Shown: one piece after another, positions 47,093-60,311 of the stretch
How the letters are laid out: each line of letters begins with the position of its first letter
How positions within the stretch are numbered: the first letter of the stretch is position 1
NCBI GenBank assembly: GCA_025266875.1
Contig: JALLLT010000001.1
Location: 1,922,001 to 1,986,000 of the forward strand
DNA: 64,000 nt
Direction of reading: 5' to 3'
DNA from: Fennellomyces sp. T-0311
Taxonomy: Eukaryota; Mucoromycota; Mucoromycetes; Mucorales; Lichtheimiaceae
Program-made: the position numbers and the translations under genes
Notes under the pieces: generated by a model
Seen by the model: only the letters and a program-made list of their open reading frames with translations
Database searches by the model: none
Told to the model about the DNA's origin: nothing

Positions 47093-50042
47093 TCAGCTTT
47101 TCAACAAAGAAGAGAATCGAGAAGATCCGTTGGCCGGAGAGGAAGGAGATGTTTTCGAGTTCGAAAGCTGTTCCGTGTTCCAAAACGTTTCGTTCCACTG
47201 TTGAACCTTGATTGCCATATCACAATCACGAAGATTCCTTGGCACTGGCTAAACATATAGTGAGTAAATCATTATTTTCATACAGCATATACAACTAACC
47301 GCAGCAGGATCTGATACCGGTAAATACAACATTTCGATTTCCAAGTTTCCGATCACTTTCAGTGCATCATCTTCTCCGCGATGCTTTGTCTTGTGATGAC
47401 TGTCTCGTGGAGACCAGGCGTTAAAACAATCGAACTGAGTTGCATACGGTCTTTCGTAACAACTCGGCATCATGTGAGCCATTGCAAATCGAGTACGACC
47501 CAGTGAACCATCTTCATGGTAGATATAACTGGATAACGAGCCCTTGTGAGAACGATTACGCGAAGAAGTAAACAGACGAGTAAGCGGCAGCTTATTTCGA
47601 ACATGGTAATCTGGTCGCACATGGAGTGAAATGTTGACGATCATATCCGGATGGGTATCGATGATGCATTCGTAGTTGAACTTGATGTGCTGACTCAACA
47701 TTTCGTACCGCGACATATACTCGTATCTGTCATCGCTGACTACGCATCGGACATAGGTAGGTTCACGGGGCAACGGCAACAGTACATTGCTGATAGCATT
47801 GACACGAAAGTACAATTTGCCATAACGAGAGGATGGCTGCTTTGACAGTGGCAAAGTTGATTGCAATTCTTGAAGGCCAGGGTATTTTTTGTTATCGTGC
47901 ATTACTGGTTCTTCTGCCTTTGCTTCAGAAGCCGGAAGCTTGACGGGAACTCGCTTAACTTTAAACTGCTGCGACGAGTTGTTGCTATGGTACATTAGTT
48001 TCGATACCGTTTCATTGTCCTTCTTCTCTTTCTCCAGCTGCTCTTGCTGTTTTTTCAAGAAAGCGTTTTGCGCTTGCGAAAGTCGTCGCACGTATCGTGA
48101 AGTGGATCGGACAGCAACGCTGCCGTAGGACTTGTATTGATGATCGTGCTCGTCGTCAAACAGTGAGCTGTCGTTGTCTTTCTTCTCAGAAATGGATGCA
48201 AGAGGTAGTGTGGTGGGAGAAGAGGGAGAAATAGTTGCTGGTGAGGATACTGAGCTGCTACTAGTACTGCCACTGCTGTTGTCAGTCAGTATAGTGGGAG
48301 AAGATGAGTAGTTGCCAAGAACATTCCGTGATACAATATGCACAGATGAGGCGTTGTCCACTTTTGGCTGTTGTGGTGGAATATTGTTTTGTTCGCTGAC
48401 GAAATAATTCATATCGCTTGCTGGAGGATCGATGGCTTTGGATGAAGATGATGCCGACCTGAGACTTGCTTTTGATTTCTTGGCCTTGAGCTCCTGAATG
48501 GCGTCTTCTTGACTATCAAACCATTGCTCATCGTCATCCGATATGTATTCAGATTCAGCGTCTTCGGCGGGTTCTGCTCGCTCTTCGGTGTTTTCCAAAA
48601 CAGAAGACCATGAATTCAGAGCAATGGACCAATGGGCCTTTTGACTGCCAGAGAGCCGTCGTCTGTCGAAGCTTTCAGCCTCCGGTTGATCTTGTGCGAC
48701 ACGAATTTCATTTACTGTCAGAGATCGACGGTCTTGCTTGTTGAACTCGTCGATTGGGCTAGTTGGAATGTCCTTGAACTCTTGGATATGAATATCAATT
48801 GTATCTGCGCTCGTCGAACTGTTTGTACGATCCATTGAGCTGGATGATGCTGATGGCGAGGGTTTCGATATAGGCGGATCTTCACGAAACACGCTCGAAG
48901 AAACATACGTTTTGCTCCGTAACGAAGAGATCACTTTGGAGTTCCGTTTTTTCTTGGTTTCGCTTGCTTCTTCTTCCAAAGTTTCAGGTTCCTCTGATAA
49001 TGATTCTTGCTGTGCGGTGGTTTGTTGTGTAGAAGTTTGCTGTGAGGGGGTTTGTCGTGTGGAAGCCTGTTGCGTGGACGCTCGTTGCGTGGAAGTTGAT
49101 GTCTTTACCGATGTTGTCACGGACCCATTGTTGTCACCAGGCTTGACTGACACCGTAGATCTCCTTGTCTTCACGCCTTGTTCCTGCTCAAACCGTTTGA
49201 ACAAGGGGTTGTTCTTGACTGCTGATCGTTTGGCTAGATTGGCAATATCCTCTCGTCGTTTTGCTCGATGCTTTTCCAATTCCTTCTCCTCATCCTTGAG
49301 CACCTTCTGCTTGCTTTCAGCAACATGACCTGTTCGAAAATATCGATCCTCGGCATTGCGTGTTGAGTTATTGTTTCTGGTATTGGAGCTGGATTCAGCC
49401 AGCTGACGCAACTGCTTGAATCGATCAGCGGACGCGTACTTCGGACGTACGGCCGCCTTTTGTTTAGGATCTGTTTTGGTTGGAGCTAGAAGTTCAGACA
49501 TGGTCTTTGTTTGGGCAACGTCACGAGGAAGATAGCCGATGTCGTTAGGGATGTCTACGGAAACGCCTTTATCCACAATCAATCGTTGAGCAATTCTCGT
49601 GTGCCCCAAGAAACTGACAAGATGCAGAGTCAAGTTATGATATGCGCCCCAACCTCGGTGGTCCAGATCGGATACACTTGAACGCTATTTCACAACTATT
49701 ATTAGCAGCACGCTCAAGAAAAAAGTAGCATTTTTCTTTTACATCAATTAAAAAGTTCAAAAGTTCCGCCGTGTGGACTTGTGCCGGGTCTTTTTCGCCA
49801 GACTCATAATATTGTATCAACGTATACGGGATCGCGCATAGATTTTCGAGCGATGCTCCGAGATTTCGAAGCACAAACAGCTGAGAGATTACATGCGATG
49901 CGTCGCGATCGGGATCCCAGATTAATGGAGTCCAAAGCAGATCTGGATTGGCATGCAGTAAATGCCGGATTCGCGTAGTATCAACTCGCTGTATAGCTCG
50001 AGACCATTCCTGAACGATCTCCACTGGCGAATTCAGTGTCAT
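47093..50042 (-). CDS. Ankyrin-repeat protein with Bud4/anillin-like C-terminal domain
   Basis: Exons 50042-49743, 49684-47300 and 47248-47093 sum to 2841 nt (946 aa). The N-terminus (about 1-160) has ankyrin-like helices (TRIRHLLHANPD, then LTLHLVSFLGHTRIAQRLIV). A long Ser/Thr/Gln-rich disordered middle with short charged coiled-coil stretches follows. Residues about 720-895 resemble the anillin homology/C2-like region of fungal Bud4: LYFRVNAISNVLLPLP, then RPYATQFDCFNAW, then KVIGNLEIEMLYLPV. That family binds septins and membranes at the bud neck or septum. The PH domain that normally follows is absent; the last exon ends in a Ser-rich tail. The frame in exon 2 seems to end at 47249, but that TAG is the intron acceptor. 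Septum or hyphal-growth role inferred. Confidence 0.8.
47249..47299 (-). other. Last intron of the ankyrin/Bud4-like gene
   Basis: 51 nt, donor GTTAGT, acceptor TTTAG. The acceptor TAG is itself an in-frame stop when the intron is retained. Splicing adds 51 residues (APVPRNLRDCDMAIKVQQW and onward), which resemble the sequence following the C2-like region in Bud4 proteins. Confidence 0.65.
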
Positions 50043-50776
50043 GAGAAGTTGTGGTTGAAGCGAAAGGGAAGAGAAAGGGAAAAAAGAACCAAGGCACGAG
50101 CAAATTACCGTGTTTGGTAGCCCTCCAAATTGCTCTTGAATTGATGCCCACTACATCTTTGAACTTTATTTTGTCATGCATGTTCGAAAGGGCTCTCTTT
50201 TTATTTTGGATGTACACAAGGCCTGCGCTTCGATTGCTGCAATTATCGTTGTACCCGGCGTGCCCAATACATGCATATCCGTGGCCCGATCTGTCCGTAC
50301 GGCCGTTGGGTGAACGAAAGCAGGTTCCTTACCGCCGAAACACAGGATTTTTTCAGGTAGTGACACCATATGCATAGAGCAAAAAGTAAGGATGGTTCGT
50401 GACAGGGACGGGGAGGCAAGGAAGCTAGACTTTGTCGTTGTCCCTGGACTTGCCCATGCTCTCTCTCTCTCTCTCTCCGTGTTGAATGTGGTGCGACATA
50501 GGTTCCTGATTTCATATTGCCCAATAATCAATTGCATATTGCGATCCATTAATAACCCAGGAGATTAACATATGCTTTTCACCAACGATATATGACACGT
50601 TTCCCAGTTGCTAAGCACTGACTATTACCATCGCAACACGCAGCCTTTTATGTCGACCTGGATAAATAAACCATGACAGCCAACCTTCGGCAACGCGATT
50701 GATAATGAAATAAATAAAATTTCGGCGAACTTTATCCCTCTTTTCCACTGGAACAAAAGAAAAAACCCGTAAGAGA
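50043..50776. promoter_or_regulatory. Divergent promoter region
   Basis: 734 bp between the ankyrin gene (-) and the coiled-coil gene (+). A (CT)n tract lies at about 50459-50477; such pyrimidine tracts are common in fungal promoters. Frames here are short or low-complexity and are not supported as genes. Confidence 0.5.
50459..50477 (+). repeat. (CT)n microsatellite
   Basis: About nine CT units in the divergent promoter region. Confidence 0.8.
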
Positions 50777-52526
50777 ATGTCAAGCTCAAGCTCAGCGTCT
50801 AGCTCGACTAGCGATCATAAAATGTCACGCGTGATTCGGTAATGCTCAGCAGCAACTAGAGTCGCAAAGCGAAATTAGAATTAAGTCCATGGGTTAGGTA
50901 CATTTATGATGGCGCCAACTTTCACAAAGAAATCACTGCCAAACGAGAACGCAAAAAGGCTTTGGAAGCCATTCAAAAATCATTGCCGTCTCCACCCTCC
51001 GTCCTAACTACAACTGATAGCCATGACAAGATTGGTAATAGTTTTTTATACCTCGATCGAAAAAAAAAAACCTGGTTTGACGCAAAGACACGTTTTTAGC
51101 CAGTGCGATCAATCAAATCGATGAAGAGGAGAAGGCGCTCCGACACAAGTGGGTTTCATCGACATACAGTGAGCATGAAGCAGTGATTAATGCATCAATT
51201 AGACTCCACAGCTGCGAGGTTTCACTAAAACAACAGTTCCAGATATGCGTTGAGGAGATCAGCCAAAAAATGATGCGCGATGGCGATGCCAAAGTCGAAA
51301 GTGCACTACGCAAAAAGTTGGAAGGAGCCGATATTCATTTCAGCAAGATCATCGAGAAGATGGCCAAGGATATGGATGATATTAGGGAAAGCAAACTGGG
51401 CGTTGAGGAAGGCACAAAACGTATTGAAACCATGGTCCGTTCGTCGAGGGAACAGCTGATCCAGCGCACAGAAGAGCAGATCGAAAACTTGCGATCACAA
51501 AACAAGATGGCTTTCGTCGAGCTACGCAACAATTACGCCGAACTGTCTAGCACCAAATACAAGGAGGATTTGTGCAAGTCAGTCACCAAAGACGTAGTCG
51601 AAAAGGTCAATGAGCAGTTGAAGGCCGACGATCTGGAGTCCTTCAAGCAGCAGGTGATCAAGCTTATGGAGCAGAATCAAAAGGCACCAGATTCATCGAT
51701 CGAGGAAAAATGTATGGAATTGGCACAAAAGGAGATCCGGAAGCATGTCGGCAAGGAGGAGCTGTTGAAGCAACTCAACGGAATGCAAGAGTGGACCGAG
51801 ATGTCATCCAAGCTGCAGGACATTGAGGCCAAGATCGGAAGAGGCAAGCACGCGCCAGAAATCAACGCCATACAGTACCTGCGAAACGACCTCAGCCAGA
51901 TGAACAGAAAAATTGACGCGATTCAGAAGCAACTAGATAAATCAACCGACAAAGATTCAGAGACACAGCAATTGGAGGCAGTCAGCAGGAGCGTACAGGA
52001 TATTGCCCGAGACTTGGCGGTCACGAACAGTCAGTTGGAAATGGCACAAACGTGGTACACTTTCAACGACGCTGAGCTGACTCGACAAAAGAGCCATCGG
52101 CCATTGGAGTCAGCGCATGACGGCGGTGACAGAGGAAAGAAACGTCAACGAGCAGAGGACGATGACGGAGACGAAAGGCTGGCATCGTTGGAACAAAAGC
52201 AAGCCAATTTGACAGAATATGTGAACGGATTCCGATCGACAGTATTAAATCCACAATTCCCCGAACGTTTGCAAAAGGCAATGACGGATATCGAGCTGGT
52301 CTTGCGGAGCCATGAGGAGTTTATTGCTCATCTGGTAGATCCAGTTCGGGCGGCTCAACGTGTTCCCGTTGATTTGACAGGCGACTCCCGACAAATCCCT
52401 CAGAATTTGTCGCCAGCAATGATACAAGCTATCCAAACCTTGGTCAAGAACACCGCTGAACAGACTGCTAAGCCTTTACTAGATCGCATTGCCGTTCTTG
52501 AAGCCAAATTGAACCAACGACAATAA
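50777..52526 (+). CDS. Coiled-coil protein, three exons
   Basis: Exons 50777-50838, 50898-51034 and 51100-52526 sum to 1626 nt (541 aa). The first exon gives a Ser-rich start (MSSSSSASSSTSDHKMSRVI). The second reads YIYDGANFHKEITAKRERKK, with a basic cluster that could be a nuclear signal. The third is almost wholly heptad-rich (Glu/Lys/Gln/Leu), with a basic GKKRQRAEDDDGDE segment at about residue 420. The only open frame of size starts at 51183, but paired splice sites (GTAATG...GTTAG, GTAATA...TTTTAG) extend it upstream in frame. No enzyme motif. The function is unknown; a structural or scaffolding protein is plausible. Confidence 0.75.
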
Positions 52527-52965
52527 CCACCCACCCAGAACATGTTACCCTGACATTGCACATACTAGCACGCATCTCTCTCTATTCGCACGCCCTTAAT
52601 TGTATCTAATTCCCTTCGTCCAACTTTGCACGCAAAAAAAATTAAAGAAATAACACACACTTGCGGTTCAGCATGAATAAAACCGGGACTTTATGATCCG
52701 GCTGCCAAGAAACTCTTAACTTTTTTTTTGTGTGGCCATTTGTTGTGATGGCAACGCACTGTGGCAGATAAATGGGGATTGTTGTACAATAGTACTTTTT
52801 ATTGGGCTATTTTTTGTTAGAAGGAGAAAAGAAATGACGAACAGAACGATGAACGGAAAAGAAAACAAGAACAGAACGAACGAACGAACAACAAAAGAAA
52901 GCATATATGACATAGAAAGAAAATTTACAGAACGAATGGAGGAATCATCAGGAGAAAAAGATTAA
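52527..52965. terminator. Convergent spacer
   Basis: About 440 bp between the coiled-coil gene (+) and the Cys-rich gene (-). AATTAAAGAAAT near 52640 and AATAAA near 52676 are possible polyadenylation signals. An 77-codon frame at 52732-52965 is low-complexity Asn/Lys/Glu and was not accepted. Confidence 0.4.
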
Positions 52966-53304
52966 TCATGTGGGTTTAGTTTGACAGGAAGGGCAACCAT
53001 CCATCCTCTGGCCAGTCTTGATATTGTAATAGAGATATAATCCATGGATGTTGCAGAGACGAAAGCATCGATCACAATAGTCTTGAGGATCTGTAGTTAA
53101 AGCTCTGTGGCAATAAGGACAATTTCTTCTACAATATTCGCATTGCCAGCCTGCGGTAAGAGTGCGGCCACATTCGCATACGGCCGGTCCATAGTCATCG
53201 TCACTATGGTAAGATCGACGACATGAACGATCCACTTGGAGCACAAATGTTGATTGTGAGGTGGCTGTGCTTGTTGGTGTTGTCGTCGTTGTCGTGATGG
53301 CCAT
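52966..53304 (-). CDS. Small Cys-rich, probably zinc-binding protein
   Basis: 112 aa, single exon. After a Thr/Ser-rich start (MAITTTTTTPTSTATSQSTF) come paired cysteines: CECG, CEYCRRNCPYCH, CDRCFRLC and CPSC, with a His after the third pair. Spacing of CxxC pairs suggests two zinc ribbon- or treble-clef-like sites. The dense, evenly spaced cysteines make chance unlikely. I cannot assign a family; it is not a classic RING (pair spacing differs). It could bind nucleic acid or protein. It is convergent with the coiled-coil gene. Confidence 0.65.
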   Translation of the reverse strand: MAITTTTTTPTSTATSQSTFVLQVDRSCRRSYHSDDDYGPAVCECGRTLTAGWQCEYCRRNCPYCHRALTTDPQDYCDRCFRLCNIHGLYLYYNIKTGQRMDGCPSCQTKPT

Positions 53305-56300
53305 TACATATCAAAATGTTTTTATTTTGAAATGCAAAGCAACCGGCTTGTCGGGTTTGTTCCTCCTCCATTTATATTGCAATAGTTCTAGCAAAAAAAA
53401 ATATCTTTATTTTTAAGAGGATCCAAAAAGGCAACTATCCATTCATCTCCAATCGAAAAGCATACGTAATGGTAGGTCAGCGGGGGCTACCTGAGGTAAC
53501 GCTGACAACTTTGAGAGCCGTATATAATAAACCTGTCGTACGATTCTATTCGTCCACTCCCAAAAGCTTGTTAGCCGCCAAGGGCTGTGTACCGAGGTAG
53601 GTTGACCGATATGGTATAAAGCACAGACGTTTTGTCCGCCAAACTCATAATTGCATTACCCCCCAGGCCGCGTAAACCAAATCCAATGCTCTTATTGCTG
53701 CTTTTAATAGCATAGCAGAAACGACCGAATTTTATGTTACTTGCTTTCCAGAATATACTCTATTTTCTTCTATTTCACCTGCAAACCAACACTTCAACAC
53801 CAAAAAAAAAGTTACTATGCTGCCAATCGAACGATTTTTTTTCAAAGAACACACAACTTTAATTATACTTTAAGGCTGTGCATGTTCCCATTCATGGAAT
53901 TGGGTTCCCTTATCACAAGTTGTTTTCCAACAACCGACGACAAAAGGCGAAGCTCAAGTGTATCACGAATGCTGATCCTGTAACGTTACTCAAAACTTGA
54001 TGGTGCCTTTTTTAGCAATGACCATGGTGATGCCTTTTTATATCGGCATCTTCCCCTTCTCTGGCCCCAATCTTGATAGCCCAGATGGTAAGTTGCACGG
54101 ATTTACCTTACATGGGCTTAGCTTGATGCGATACAACATTGAGAAGAAAACCAGCGAATAACAAAAGTTTGTTGATGGTGTGGGTAACACAGGTATAACA
54201 TTTGCTCATATATCAAAAGAACAATGGCGAAAAAAAAAAGTGTTACGCCGGACGAGTAGGTTTAATGAAGACAGAATATTTTTGGGTATTCCTCGCTTCT
54301 ATTGATTGATAAATTGGCCAAGTGGAACCATCAAGCCACCTCAATCGTTACTCATGTGTAAATGTACTCAAAAGTCTAGAACCAAAATAAAAAACAATAG
54401 CTTTAATACAAGATCTTTGACAGATCTCTTTCTTACTCTTTCATATTAATAGCAGTCTAATTAAAAGGATCCACAACAGCAAATTTTAACCGGCGATGCT
54501 CAAAGCACGTTTTTTTGGCGCTTCGGGATCTCCCTTTGGACTGCTCTTAATTCACGGACCATCCAGTCGGAAGCCAGAACTAGACTCAATTTGTTAACGT
54601 ATAATGTAATCCATGCTCACCGATGTGTCGGCGTTATATGCTCTTCCGTCGTCCCCGTGATTTTCTGTCTTCCAACTAGATTACCAAGAACATCGCAGCT
54701 TCTTTTTACTTGGTTCATTTCAATACATTGTCCGGCGCTCTTTTTTTTCTGTTGTGTACGTAATCAGAAACGTCCTTTAGCAGTACTTATTGGATAAAGC
54801 ATGCAGAAGGTGACTTACCCCAGCACTCATTTAAAACGATACATTAATTCCAAAGCGTACTCTACGTAGCCCCAAAAGCATATTTATAAGAAAGAACTCA
54901 CAGAAGATAGGCACTACTCTCTATTCCATACAGGAGCACACTTATAACGCGACTATTAATTAATACCATTACTGCTTCAGTTCTTCTTGTATCCCGACTG
55001 ACATCATTTGCTCCAAATCTGAATGGTATCGCCACTTATCTGGTTCAGTATCTGCTTACCAGCATCAAAGATACAGATCCAACGGCAATCTAATCGTAGT
55101 CGGAAATTCTACCAAGGAAAGCTACTGGACTTCGACTACCTCTGTGAGCTCTGTGAAATTACAGGCGGAACCAAGTCATTTCTGACATGAATGTTGCACG
55201 TTTGTAATGACAACATTCGATCTAGAGATTCCGCACAAACTAATTGCGCAAGTCAGTTGATAACGCAAAGTCATGTTGGTACCATTGAGCGAGGCACATA
55301 ATAAAAACAAGGAGAAACCTGTCTACTCTAGTGACCTAGAAGATCCTACCCTGTATATCAAAGAGAAAGTTACCCAGCACAATTCGCCCGACCCGATCCC
55401 ATTTCCTTAGTTACCGCGACTTAATCCTATAGTTATAGAAAACATCATATACGGGATAATATTGCCAATGTGTCGTTAAGCATTGTCAATATGTAGCGGC
55501 GCTTGTATAATACTTACACAAACAGCGAATAGGTCCGATTCAGACCCATCATGTCGTTACGGTTCGCGATTGTATCCAACGTTCTTATGTCGATTAAAAG
55601 TTCGTAAATAGATCATGCCCCTCGAAAAAAAGTTAGTTTTGTTCTTGGGTACCAAAGTCTTTGTCATCCAGAATATCCTTTCAGATTCCCCGATATAATA
55701 CTTCCTTCTTTGGACATACGTCCCATACTATTTTTTGACAAACCAGCAACTTGATGAAGCAAATTTCAACTAACAGATTATATTCCTATTCTCCTTTTCA
55801 TAATTGCTTTTTATGTAAACATTTATGATCGCTATAGCAGAATGGTGATATGTTATATATCCATGGTTTCGCAATCGAGGGGTTCTTGTGACTAATCGGT
55901 ATCCTGATTTCATTACCAAATAATTGGTGTTTTTTATAGAATTTACTTTTCAGGTACACGGTCATTGAACCATGTAATCAGATTGTACGAGGGAATTAAA
56001 TGAAATGTATACATTTACTTTATTTCAAGTTCGTGGGACAGATAGCGGGGCTAAGCAGGAACCGATAACATGGTATTTCAAGGCCGCCTTGCTCCAGTCA
56101 TGTAAAGCACTGATAATATTCTCATCGAATTCCAGACGCTTCCGATTAACGTGGTAACGAGTTGCTTAGCAGAACCAAGTCAAATGAGCCTTTTTTCCCT
56201 CTTTAAAAAAGGTAAAGCCTGATGACTCAAGGCATCAAAGTAAATGAATATTATCGACGGAAATACCTAAATAAGTACTAGAAGTAATTGGAGTGATGCT

Positions 56301-59300
56301 GATAATATGAGCATACCGTTAAAGTGGGTCCATATCATCACTACAAGAAGTTGTTTCTTTAATAATCCTAAGATAGGCATAAAGCATTCTGCTTATTTAT
56401 TACTCACGTCCACTCGATTTGGTTGGCGGGAAAGTCGCTTGAAAAGCACCTGCAAGTTACCAATGGCTCACAATATTTCTAGTAAAAGTAACATTGTCCA
56501 AATTTTTCTTGCAGCTTTTCCCACACTGATTCTCCGGTGTATCCCATCATTTGATTCAGAAGCAATCAAGGTATACACTTCGACATGGATACTTATCAGC
56601 GCAGTGTACTTATCGTCGTTCGTTAATAATGGTGATATTGATGGCTATAAACTATACGGTACGCTGTGTACTGCTGGATATCGATTTACTGATCAATGGA
56701 ACAATCGGTCAGGGTCAGGTTTTACGGCAATTATACTGAATACGCACCGTAAACAACTCAGGAGCCGAAAGTATCCCATGTGCTTGACGAGTTATATTAT
56801 GAAACATCGGTTGGTAAGTATATACGTTTACGTTTAGTATACTGTATGACTGATGATTCATTGACTTTCCAACGAAAAAATTCTTTTCCTTATCTACGTA
56901 CGTACAAAGTCTCCTATAAGATTATACTCGAGCAGATGGTTAGCTATTTGGGAAGCAATGCAACACAGAAGGTACCGGAAAGCCAAGGTCAAAAGCGATA
57001 CAGTCAAAAGGAATAAATCCGTCTTTAAGCAGATTGGTTTGTTGAACTTTGCTCAGTCGCAGAGCATCCGAAACTCCATCCTCACACCGTTCCTCACCGT
57101 CAGTCCGTCATCGACACTCTTCACTGCTACTGTTGCGTATTGAAGCATCATTATAAATACTCTATCGTTAATGAAAGCATCTGAATATCCTAGTAGACTA
57201 CATAGGCAGAGTTTGTACGTAACTAAACGGTATTTCTCCTTCGTTATTGAAAGTTTCAGACTCTGTCTTGATGCAAGTATACTTTCTTAAAAATTCTCGG
57301 ATGTAACGGCGTAAAACACATACATATGTTATGCTGATGCTTATCATTTCTCGACCCTTTTACTCACGTATTGCAATGTGTCCATTCATCCATATACGGG
57401 ATTGTATTGGTTTGTTCTTTTGCGTTTTCGTTGTAATATATTTGATTAAAACTGGGGCCAGCTCAGGTTTTAGAACTCTAAACAAAACTAACTCCTTTAT
57501 CGTTTGATGGTCTACCATGTGTTTTAAAAAGGCTATTTGTGCTGCATTGCTCATAAATTTGGTTGGAAATTTAGACAGATGAAATATGAGGGCTGCGGAA
57601 TGACGCTTTGATTGTAATACCTACGGAGGTAACATTTCAGTACCTGGTGACGATGTACCTCATTCTAAACCAGACCATCTCCATATACGCAGATGAACGG
57701 GATCAGGGTCTCTCTCTTATATAGATTAAATACCATCATAGTATCACCATCATATTGCCCCGGTAAGTGCAGCTTAGTCGGGTGTCCGGGCCCTCGTCAT
57801 TAAAAAAAGCCCTGGTGCTAAAGACACTAGCAACAATCCAAGAAGCAGCACCATGGAAGTTGTTTATCAATCACATCTACAATGCCACTAAAAAGTAAAC
57901 CATCTATGTCAAGAGATGGTGGGCGTTGTGATACCTCCACCATATTTTTCCATAGATTTACAATGTTTTGGTTGATATCATGTTTGGTATTACTTTATTG
58001 TTTAGCATTGAGTATACACGCACAAAGTAGGCGTGGGTGTGTCTGTGCACTCTGCCGCGGTTTAACACCAACTTTACCATTGTGTAAAAACCATACGAGC
58101 GGGAAAAATCACTTTGGTTCCACAGTATTCTTTTCTAATCTTATTTAATACCATTTCCGCGTGGTCAATAAGAAGTTTACATAAAAGTTATCGTTGAGAA
58201 TACTCGGATTTATGACCTAATTGCGCGGAAAATCGATCGATTCAGTCCTTATCTTTTTTGTAATGATTAGCCTGGCATGTTTCAAGGGTTAGTTTCGTAT
58301 AACGGTCCAAGCGTGTTGTGTACCTACCTAATTTGTAACGGAACCTGTAAGGAAGATCTCTCGTTTTATCGGATATTTCTTTCACTCTTGAACGAAAATA
58401 AAGTAATGAACCTTCTTTTTAACAATTAAAATTTTGACGGTCTTCTGAGCCACAACATGATAGACTTTATTCTAAAATCTATTAGAGTATCGATATAAAA
58501 AGCATATGCTAAAGAGCCTTTGTATCACAAGGAACGAAAAAAAGTCTCGCGCCCTCCACAACATCGATCAACTGTGGCCGTGTAGTACATAGGACACGTA
58601 TCAATGACATATTCTGTGATACAAGATGGATAGTGTCGTACGATTCTCAAAGCTCGGTCAGTCCCATTGTATGCCATGGGCGAAGTCAAGATAGCGTAAG
58701 CCCGGCTAATCTTAGTTTGGGATGAGCCCATTTTTCCTGTGCGAAAATTTCTTATGCTATTCATACTTGTAGTAGCCGAATGTATTAACTGACATGACTG
58801 TATATGCGAAGCAATACAACGCTAAAGCGGCTCACACCAAGCCAAACAATCAAGCATAACCGACATGCATATATCAATATCTCCGGTATAACTTATACCA
58901 TGTGGAAACCACACTGATAACGCGTGGAACGGACGGGAAAAGGTATTATTAAAATGTGTAGTTTCTTCACCTGTTTGTTTCTGATGAAGTCATCGTTACA
59001 TATAGTTATTTTTTAAGAGAAAATGTTGTCTCGTGGGCAGCGGAAGATATTGAAATAATGTAAGCAGTCTCTTTTCTCATCCTAAGGGTTGTGCCTTTAG
59101 TTTTTGTGAGATGCCCCGAATCACCTAACTACACATGATCATTGCTTATTCTACCAAGAACGTGATTTCTGAAGCACAGATGACTTGTGACCTTGCGTGT
59201 GTCAGGCAAGGTATGCATATGTGCTTCGCAATGAACCGTGGGATATGCACTCAATGGGGTGAGTATCCAGCTCTGTCTTTAAGCAACTCCAAAAAAAGAG

Positions 59301-60295
59301 AGGGGCTGCAGCAGCCTGATGGGGTGTAACCGTAGCAACAAGAATGACAGGCTTACTATGTCGATCTTGTCCACAATGTTACACCTTTTCTTTGAAAGCA
59401 GTCAATTGTAGCGCATGGCTTTCTTGTTACCATCAAGTAACACACAAACTGGATAGCTAAGAGTTACCCACGCCTTTTTTTTAAAAAATTATCCTACCTG
59501 CTTAGTTCAGGATCAACACATCTCATCATTTCGATCCATCTAGTTAAGAATATATTTGTGAGACGTTGTCTGGCAATAAATAAAAGACTGAAAAATCATT
59601 TCTTGTGTTTGGCACTAAAAAATTGGAACAACGGCAAGTTTCATGTCTGCGCAAAAATGAGCTGTTTACGGCCTTTGCATAAATCGGTACAGAAGGTAGA
59701 AAGGGTTCGTATTAGGCGACTTGTCAGATAATCCCATGAGCTCTGTGTTGGGGGAGGAATTTGGAGGAAGACTGAGAGGAGATAAGGTTTCGTACACCCA
59801 CACCCCACCATAAAAAGTGAATGGGCTTTATGTGAAACTTTCTATGTCCGTCCACATGCTGTCCTAACGAGCAACTATAGGTAACTATTGTACAGTTTTT
59901 TTTTTTGCATTATACGAGATGTGTGGGTGGACCAGGGCTTGGCGTCGATAAACGCCTTTCAAAGAGAAGTGTGTCAGAGTGCCGCACATTTTATTTTATT
60001 TTTTGCTTTATTATAGCAACCCGTCGATTGGCAAACAATTCTGTTTGTTATTTGATGCGCCATTTGGGCGTCCATGGTACCATGACCAGTAGCACTTTTT
60101 GCATTCGGGCAAGCAGACCGAAAGCACGCTGGTGGCACACGAGTCATGCGACGAGACAATAAAAATATCATTTTCGGAAGCAGTCGGTAGACCCGATGTG
60201 GACAAGGTTGGAAATGTGGCAACACAAGGAGCATGCTCTTGGATTTTTGCTGCATTTGGGCTCTTCCCCGTACCATGCTGGAATCGGGCGATCTG
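53305..60295. other. Long gene-poor region
   Basis: About 7 kb with no convincing gene. Frames such as 56307-56837 (+, 176 codons), 57882-58148 (+, 88 codons) and 59135-59329 (+) are not recognised, have no clear introns and vary in composition. No tRNA-like cloverleaf or CRISPR array was found by eye. Probably intergenic with decayed sequence. Confidence 0.45.
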
Positions 60296-60311
60296 TAATA
60301 TATATATATAA
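60296..60311 (+). promoter_or_regulatory. TATA-rich element upstream of the 60.5-kb gene
   Basis: GTAATATATATATATAAGAC lies about 160 nt upstream of the ATG at 60468, followed by pyrimidine-rich TTCTTTTTCTCTTTCTTCC leader sequence near 60410. The longer distance implies a longer 5' UTR than in the P450 and esterase genes. Confidence 0.5.

Noticed and set aside
47651..49328. Plus-strand ORFs opposite the ankyrin/Bud4-like gene
   Set aside because: They are antisense shadows of a long coding exon, including Cys/Val-rich frames produced by Gln/Thr repeats.
56307..56837. 176-codon ORF as a gene
   Set aside because: No recognised domain, irregular composition, no promoter element or splice partner; longest chance frame in a gene-poor AT-rich region.
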